NCBI GenBank assembly: GCA_029940715.1
Contig: JAPYTU010000024.1
Span: 1 to 19,904, forward strand
Length of the DNA stretch: 19,904 nt
DNA from: Cytophagales bacterium
GTDB lineage: Bacteria > Bacteroidota > Bacteroidia > Cytophagales > MED-G16
Direction: 5' to 3'
Shown here: positions 15,209 through 19,904 of the stretch, piece by piece
Position numbering within the stretch: position 1 is the stretch's first letter
Layout of the letters: each line of letters begins with the position of its first letter
The notes under the pieces: model-generated
The model's database searches: none
Seen by the model: only the letters and a program-made list of their open reading frames with translations
What the model was told of the DNA's origin: nothing
Program-made: the position numbers and the translations under genes

Positions 15209-16173
15209 ATTTAAAATATCAAATACTTTTATTTTATTGTTATACTAAAATTAATAATCCAGAAAAATTTAGAGAAGAACATCATCTCTTTTGCATAGAA
15301 AATAATATAAGAGGTAGAATTATAGTCTCTTCTGAGGGTATAAATGGAACTGTATCAGGAAAAATTGAAGATTGTAAAAAATATATGAATAATTTGAAAA
15401 AAAATAAATTATTTAAAAATTTAGAATTTAAAATTGATAACTATAATTCTAATGCATTTCAAAAACTTCATGTTAGATTAAAAAATGAAATAGTTAATTC
15501 TAATCTTCAAGAGATAGATGTTTTAAATAAATCTGGAAAATATCTTGAGCCAAGTGAGTTTAAAAAAATACTAAATAATAAACCAAAAGATACTTACATT
15601 TTAGATGTAAGATCAAATTATGAACATGAGATTGGGAAATTTAAAAATGCAATTACTTTAGATCTTGAAAATTTTAGATTTTTTTCTGATAAAATTGATG
15701 AAATAGAAAAGAAAATCGATAAGTCTAAAAAAATTATTACTTATTGTACTGGTGGTATTAAATGTGAAAAGGCAAGTGCGTTTTTAATAAATAAGGGATA
15801 TAAAAATGTTTATCAATTACATGGAGGAATTATTAAGTATGGAATAGAAGAAGATGGAGAAAATTTTCATGGAAAATGCTATGTTTTTGATAATAGAATT
15901 GTAAAGGATATTAATAAGATAAATCCAACTGTTATAAGTAAATGCTTAGTGACTGGAAAAAAAATAGACAGAATGGTTAATTGTGCTAATGTTGATTGTA
16001 ATAAACATTTTCCTTTGTCTGAAAAGGGTGCTGAAAAGTTTAAAGGATGTTGTTCAAAAGAATGTATGCTTAGTCCTAATATAAGAAAATATGATGGAAC
16101 AGGATTTTATCAAAGGAAGATGAATGGCTATAATCCTTTAATAGGTATAAAAAATAAATCAAGAACAAACTAA
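15205..16173 (+). CDS. trhO: tRNA uridine(34) hydroxylase, rhodanese-related (TrhO/YceA)
   Basis: Oxygen-dependent hydroxylation of the wobble uridine (U34) of certain tRNAs, first step to (c)mo5U. The 322-residue protein has the three-part YceA layout: an N-terminal acylphosphatase-like domain (about 1-95, with GRIIVSSEGINGTVSG at 37-52), a rhodanese domain (about 115-215, LDVRSNYEHEIGKFKNAI and active Cys181 in TYCTGGIKCEKA), and a C-terminal cysteine-rich part. The C-terminal cysteines (C247, C260, C265, C282, C283, C287) fit a zinc-type fold. Cys181 corresponds to the essential rhodanese Cys of E. coli YceA. The ATG overlaps the pyrF TGA (ATGA), so coupled translation is likely. The stop abuts the convergent acyl-CoA ligase stop with no spacer. 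Confidence 0.94.
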   Translation: MNLKYQILLFYCYTKINNPEKFREEHHLFCIENNIRGRIIVSSEGINGTVSGKIEDCKKYMNNLKKNKLFKNLEFKIDNYNSNAFQKLHVRLKNEIVNSNLQEIDVLNKSGKYLEPSEFKKILNNKPKDTYILDVRSNYEHEIGKFKNAITLDLENFRFFSDKIDEIEKKIDKSKKIITYCTGGIKCEKASAFLINKGYKNVYQLHGGIIKYGIEEDGENFHGKCYVFDNRIVKDINKINPTVISKCLVTGKKIDRMVNCANVDCNKHFPLSEKGAEKFKGCCSKECMLSPNIRKYDGTGFYQRKMNGYNPLIGIKNKSRTN

Positions 16174-17823
16174 TTATTGAAAGATAATTTCATTCTCATC
16201 TTTTATCCATTTATTATAATTTTCTTTATATTTTTTTTCAACAACATTTCTTTTTATTTTCATTGTAGGTGTAAGAATTTCATTTTCAATAGTCCAATTA
16301 TCTTTTAGAATAATTATTTTATCAATTTTTTCATGCTTTTCAAGTTCTAAATTTATTCTTTCAAGAAGATTTTTAAATTTATTCTTAATTTCTTCATTTA
16401 ATGCTATTCCTTCAGATAGAATAATTAAAGCAAGTGGTTGAGTTAAATTTTCTCCAACTACACATATTTGTTCTATATTTTTATTTTTACTTAATTTCAT
16501 TTCAATTAAGTTTGGGGATACATATTTTCCTTTAGATGTTTTGAAAATATCTTTTATTCTACCAGTAATTTTTAAAAACCCATCCTTATCAATTGTTCCT
16601 TTATCTCCAGTATGTAGAAATCCATTTTTTAAAACTTTATTAGTTTTTTCTTCATCTTTAAAGTATCCTTCCATGATGCATCCATTTTTCATAATTATTT
16701 CACCCATATTTGTAATTATTACTTCAGTATTTGGCATTGCTTTTCCAACAGTTCCAAATTTTATATTTTTTGGATAATTTCCATGGGAACATGCTGAATT
16801 TTCTGACATTCCATATGCTTCATATATTTTGATGTTAAATCTATCAAACCATTCTAGTGTTGTTATTGGAGTTGAGGCAGCTCCAGTAATACAAATTCTA
16901 GATTTATTTAATCCTAATCCTTTTTTTATTAAGTTTTTAAATACAGTGTTTAAGAATGGGATCATTAAAATTGTATTTATCAAACTTTGTGGAAATTTTG
17001 ATAAAAGTTTAGACTTAAATTTTGCATATATTCTTGGAACACCAAAAAAGATTGTAGGTTCACAAAACTTTAAATTTTCTACAAATGAATCTAGGGTTTC
17101 AGCAAAAAATATTTTTCCTCCAGACATAATACCTCCATGTTCTACTAATGCTCGTTCAGCAATATGAGATAAGGGGAGGTATGAAAAAAATCTATCAGTT
17201 TCCTTCAAAGGAAAAAGATAGTTTAGATTTTTTGTTGCTAAAGCAGCAGCAGCATATTTTAGTACAACACCTTTTGGTATTCCTGTTGTTCCAGATGTAT
17301 AAATTATTGTTATAATTTTATTAAGATTACGTAATGGACTATCTTTTATTGGTTTAGTATTTGTAATTATATCTTCCCATTTCTGGATTTTAGTGTCTAA
17401 TCCATAATACCCAAAATCAACTTGAACTATATTTTTTGGTATATTATTTTTTATTTCTTCCCAGTCATATTTTTCAAGTTTACCAATAAAAACTACTTTA
17501 GACTCACTATGTTCAAGTATATATTTTGCTGTTTTTCCATTTACGTTTGCATATAAAGGAACCGAAGTATGTCCACTCATCATTATTGCTAAATCAGTAA
17601 TAATCCAATGGGCACAATTTTTTGATATTATTGCAATTTGTGAGTTTGGTTTTAGGTTTAAGCTATTGATATAATTTGAAATTCTTCTCGCTTGATCTCC
17701 AACTTTTTTCCAAGTAAAATAGTGATATTTTCTATTAATTGGTTGGACTAAAAAAGTATCATTAGGTTTATCATTTTCCCATTCATAGAAATATTCTAAT
17801 GGAATTTTTAAATTATTTTGCAA
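16174..17823 (-). CDS. Long-chain fatty acid-CoA ligase (AMP-forming)
   Basis: Activates a carboxylic acid with ATP to acyl-AMP, then acyl-CoA. The 549 residues cover the ANL superfamily: P-loop YTSGTTGIPKG (175-185), YLPLSHIAER (215-224), the acyl-pocket segment GVPRIYAKFKSKL (261-273), ITGAASTPI (312-320), YEAYGMSENS (334-343), TGDKGTIDKDGFLKITGR (405-422), hinge and A8 loop KDIFKTSKGKYVSPNLIE (424-441), and A10 lysine K522 in TPTMKIKR. It is most like the long-chain FadD15-type group. No ATG precedes the first conserved block: the first in-frame start is TTG (17821-17823), and an upstream in-frame stop leaves only other weak codons, so TTG is chosen. It is separated from the upstream subunit-3-like gene by two bases, so an operon is likely. 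Substrate cannot be read from sequence. Confidence 0.93.
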   Translation of the reverse strand: MQNNLKIPLEYFYEWENDKPNDTFLVQPINRKYHYFTWKKVGDQARRISNYINSLNLKPNSQIAIISKNCAHWIITDLAIMMSGHTSVPLYANVNGKTAKYILEHSESKVVFIGKLEKYDWEEIKNNIPKNIVQVDFGYYGLDTKIQKWEDIITNTKPIKDSPLRNLNKIITIIYTSGTTGIPKGVVLKYAAAALATKNLNYLFPLKETDRFFSYLPLSHIAERALVEHGGIMSGGKIFFAETLDSFVENLKFCEPTIFFGVPRIYAKFKSKLLSKFPQSLINTILMIPFLNTVFKNLIKKGLGLNKSRICITGAASTPITTLEWFDRFNIKIYEAYGMSENSACSHGNYPKNIKFGTVGKAMPNTEVIITNMGEIIMKNGCIMEGYFKDEEKTNKVLKNGFLHTGDKGTIDKDGFLKITGRIKDIFKTSKGKYVSPNLIEMKLSKNKNIEQICVVGENLTQPLALIILSEGIALNEEIKNKFKNLLERINLELEKHEKIDKIIILKDNWTIENEILTPTMKIKRNVVEKKYKENYNKWIKDENEIIFQ

Positions 17824-17825
17824 AA

Positions 17826-18401
17826 TTATGTGGCCCAGGTTTTTCCAATTTCATTAAATGGTACACATCCTTTATAGGATCCTAAAACTACTGATGGACC
17901 ATTATATTTTAATACTTTAGTAGCACCAATTTTAGAATTAAAATAAGATGTTATTACTGATGATTTGAGTGACATGTATATGATTCGTATTTCTGAATTT
18001 TTATTTTTTTGAATGGAATTAAGCATTCCTGTTTTTTTTAATAAATTAGATTCATAAAAAGACTTTGGAAATTTAGATGAATTATTGTTTAAAAAATCAT
18101 TAAGTTTTTTAAGTCCATCTCTGAATTTAGATATATTTTTTTCATCTAAAACATTAAAAATATAAGTCTCTATTTCCAATGGAACACCCACAGCCAAAGC
18201 ACCAGGAAATTTTGTATTTGGTATTATAGTATTAGCTAATTCTGAAAGAAAGAATGCTTCTTCATTATTTAAGTATTTAGGATTCCATCCTAATTCTTTT
18301 GAGGGATTGCTACATGAATTTAAAAGAATTGATCCAGTGGGAATAGCTAAAGTTCCAGATACGAATAAAGATACATTTTTTAGAGCTTCTCTTCTTTTCA
18401 T
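17826..18401 (-). CDS. Gluconate 2-dehydrogenase subunit 3-like protein (Tat/lipoprotein)
   Basis: A 191-residue small subunit partner of a GMC dehydrogenase. The N-terminus MKRREALKN has the twin-arginine motif, followed by a hydrophobic stretch and a lipobox-like LNSC with Cys30, so it is probably exported by Tat and lipid-anchored. The body matches the gluconate 2-dehydrogenase subunit 3 family (PF13618): EEAFFLSELANTIIPNTKFPGALAVGVPLEIE (about 47-78) and the end GCVPFNEIGKTWAT. In known enzymes this subunit guides or tethers the FAD-binding large subunit to the membrane. It lies three bases after the GMC gene and two before the ligase gene. No cytochrome c subunit is seen inside the window. 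Confidence 0.9.
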   Translation of the reverse strand: MKRREALKNVSLFVSGTLAIPTGSILLNSCSNPSKELGWNPKYLNNEEAFFLSELANTIIPNTKFPGALAVGVPLEIETYIFNVLDEKNISKFRDGLKKLNDFLNNNSSKFPKSFYESNLLKKTGMLNSIQKNKNSEIRIIYMSLKSSVITSYFNSKIGATKVLKYNGPSVVLGSYKGCVPFNEIGKTWAT

Positions 18402-18404
18402 AGT

Positions 18405-19904
18405 TTATAAATTTCCTTTTTTAAATTCATTTATAGCATAGTTCGCTGCTCTAGCAGTTATGGCCATATATGTTATTGATGGGTTAACACAACTTGCAGA
18501 TGTCATACATGCACCATCAGTCACAAAAACATTTTTAGCTGAATGTACTTGGTTCCATTTATTAAGAATTGATGTTTTTGGATTTTTTCCCATTCTTGCA
18601 GTTCCCATTTCATGAATTCCATTGCCCATGCTATAAAAATTATCGTATGGTGTAACATTTTTAAATCCACATGATTCGAGCATTTCAGCAGCAGAATCTT
18701 TCATGTCTACTCTCATTTTTAGTTCATTTTCTTTAATTTCTGTTTCAAATACAACAGTTGGCATTCCCCATTTATCTAATTTTTCATAATCCAGATACAT
18801 TTTATTATCATGATATGGTAAGATTTCACCAAATGCTAATAGATTCATTCCCCATTCTCCAGGCTTAATGGCTGTATTAATTAAATCTTCTCCAGTAAGT
18901 CCTTCTTCAGCTGCTCTGTACCAACTACTTCTACTTGCTCCACCTTGATAGCCATATCCTCTTAAAAAGTTCATTTTATTTTTACCTATATTTCTAAATC
19001 TAGCTAAATAACCACTATTTGGTCTTCTTCCATGGTAATATGAATCTTCATGTCCATCCATTTTTGCACGAGCTCCTGCTTTAAAGTGATGATCCATTAA
19101 GTTATGACCTAATTGTTCAGAGTCATTACCAAATCCATTAGGAAATCTTTTTGATTTTGAATTCATCATAATTAAAGTTGAATTGATTGCAGAAGCATTT
19201 AAAAATATAATTTTAGAGAAATATTCTTTCATTTCAAGTGTTTCAGAGTCAATAACTCTAACCCCTATAGCTTTATTTTTTTCATCATCATAGATTATAG
19301 AATGAACTATTGAATTTGCTCTTAGCTTCATATTTGTTGTTGCTTCAGCTGCTGGTAAAGTTGATGCATTAGAGCTGAAATAACCTCCATATGGACAACC
19401 TCTGATACATAAATTTCTACTCTGACACTGACCTCTTCCATTATGAGGCTTGGTTAAGTGAGCAACTCTTCCTATTGTATATACTCTTCCATTAAAATTT
19501 TTGGAAAGATTTTCTCTAAAGTCCTTTTCTACACAGTTCATTTCCATAGGGGGTAAAAATTTTCCATCAGGGAGTTGGGGTAATCCTTCTTTCATACCGG
19601 TTATACCTATAAAATTTTCAACATGATCATACCATTTTTCTATGTCTTTATACCTTATAGGCCAATCTACAGCTATTCCTTCTTTAGTGTTTGCAGTAAA
19701 ATCAATATCACTCCATCTATACACATGTCTCCCCCATAATAATGATCTTCCTCCAACATGATAACCTCTTATCCAATCAAATGCACCTTTAGCTTCAGTG
19801 TATGGTTGTTCAGTATCTTTTACCCACCAGTGTTTTGTAGATTGTTTTACTGTATATCCAGTCCTTAATTGAATTTGATAATCTTTTCTTTCTCTTGCAG
19901 TTAA
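18405..19904 (-). CDS. GMC-family FAD oxidoreductase, partial (5' end outside window)
   Basis: Flavoprotein dehydrogenase of the GMC family, probably oxidising an alcohol or sugar, with the next gene's lipoprotein as partner. An internal GTG at 19722-19724 is not the start: the frame stays open to the window edge, adding 60 residues including GGRSLLWGRHVYRW, the FAD-contact GG-S--WGg pattern, and a leading TARERKDYQIQLRTGYT. The Rossmann GxGxxG is missing because it lies beyond the window. Seen: a cysteine cluster GQCQSRNLCIRGCPYGG (about 158-174 of the visible part), and the C-terminal catalytic His in GIHEMGTARMG and Asn in SCVNPSITYMA, the His/Asn pair of the family. Acts outside the cytoplasm if Tat-exported, as its partner is. 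Upstream genes are not visible, so the true operon start is unknown. Confidence 0.92.
   Translation of the reverse strand, partial: LTARERKDYQIQLRTGYTVKQSTKHWWVKDTEQPYTEAKGAFDWIRGYHVGGRSLLWGRHVYRWSDIDFTANTKEGIAVDWPIRYKDIEKWYDHVENFIGITGMKEGLPQLPDGKFLPPMEMNCVEKDFRENLSKNFNGRVYTIGRVAHLTKPHNGRGQCQSRNLCIRGCPYGGYFSSNASTLPAAEATTNMKLRANSIVHSIIYDDEKNKAIGVRVIDSETLEMKEYFSKIIFLNASAINSTLIMMNSKSKRFPNGFGNDSEQLGHNLMDHHFKAGARAKMDGHEDSYYHGRRPNSGYLARFRNIGKNKMNFLRGYGYQGGASRSSWYRAAEEGLTGEDLINTAIKPGEWGMNLLAFGEILPYHDNKMYLDYEKLDKWGMPTVVFETEIKENELKMRVDMKDSAAEMLESCGFKNVTPYDNFYSMGNGIHEMGTARMGKNPKTSILNKWNQVHSAKNVFVTDGACMTSASCVNPSITYMAITARAANYAINEFKKGNL

Noticed and set aside
16829..17167. 112-residue open frame on the plus strand
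   Set aside because: It lies wholly inside the acyl-CoA ligase gene on the other strand, whose conserved motifs are clear; the opposite frame shows no recognisable domain.

Overview
The window reads as a piece of an A+T-rich Bacteroidota chromosome, most likely a Flavobacteriia-like, possibly marine and streamlined lineage. The grounds are a DUF4290-murA pair (DUF4290 is a Bacteroidota family), a neighbouring ftsK-lolA pair, a MurA with Asp in place of the catalytic Cys, a long-form (group 2) PyrF, start codons mostly preceded by A/T with no Shine-Dalgarno sequence, and several TAnnTTTG boxes (the Bacteroidota -7 promoter element) just upstream of genes. Gene density is very high, with several 1-4 base overlaps. 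The lineage call is inference from gene content and composition; no search was run.

Layout. (1) 1-984 holds a minus-strand SAM-dependent methyltransferase of the cyclopropane/mycolic-acid synthase type, with clearly higher G+C than the rest, so probably acquired by transfer. (2) 985-1302 is the only long gap, with a short TAAT repeat and a doubtful 56-residue ORF. (3) 1303-2919 (minus) is an exported protein with Ig/cadherin-like repeats and a C-terminal coiled-coil/hydrophobic part of unknown function. (4) 2992-3576 (plus) is an exported START-domain lipid-binding protein. (5) 3573-5506 (minus) is DUF4290-murA. (6) 5577-8536 (plus) is uvrD/pcrA helicase followed by a polyphosphate-glucokinase-like ROK kinase. 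(7) 8551-9413 (minus) is aroQ-rnhA. (8) 9449-16173 (plus) is a tightly packed run xerD-pyrD-ftsK-lolA-pyrF-trhO. (9) 16174-19904 (minus) is a GMC oxidoreductase (start outside the window), its subunit-3-like Tat lipoprotein, and a long-chain acyl-CoA ligase.

How the genes fit together. Most of the window is core housekeeping: cell wall precursor synthesis (murA), DNA repair and replication (uvrD, rnhA), chromosome dimer resolution and segregation (xerD and ftsK only about 1 kb apart), pyrimidine synthesis (pyrD, pyrF), the shikimate pathway (aroQ), lipoprotein trafficking (lolA) and tRNA wobble modification (trhO). The accessory part lies at the two ends: the foreign-looking methyltransferase and the Ig-like exported protein on the left, and the GMC dehydrogenase/acyl-CoA ligase operon on the right. 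No rRNA, tRNA, CRISPR array, insertion sequence or phage gene was recognised. I found no convincing new multi-gene system; the best leads are the compositional island at 79-984, the uncharacterised protein at 1303-2919, and the GMC-subunit 3-ligase operon.
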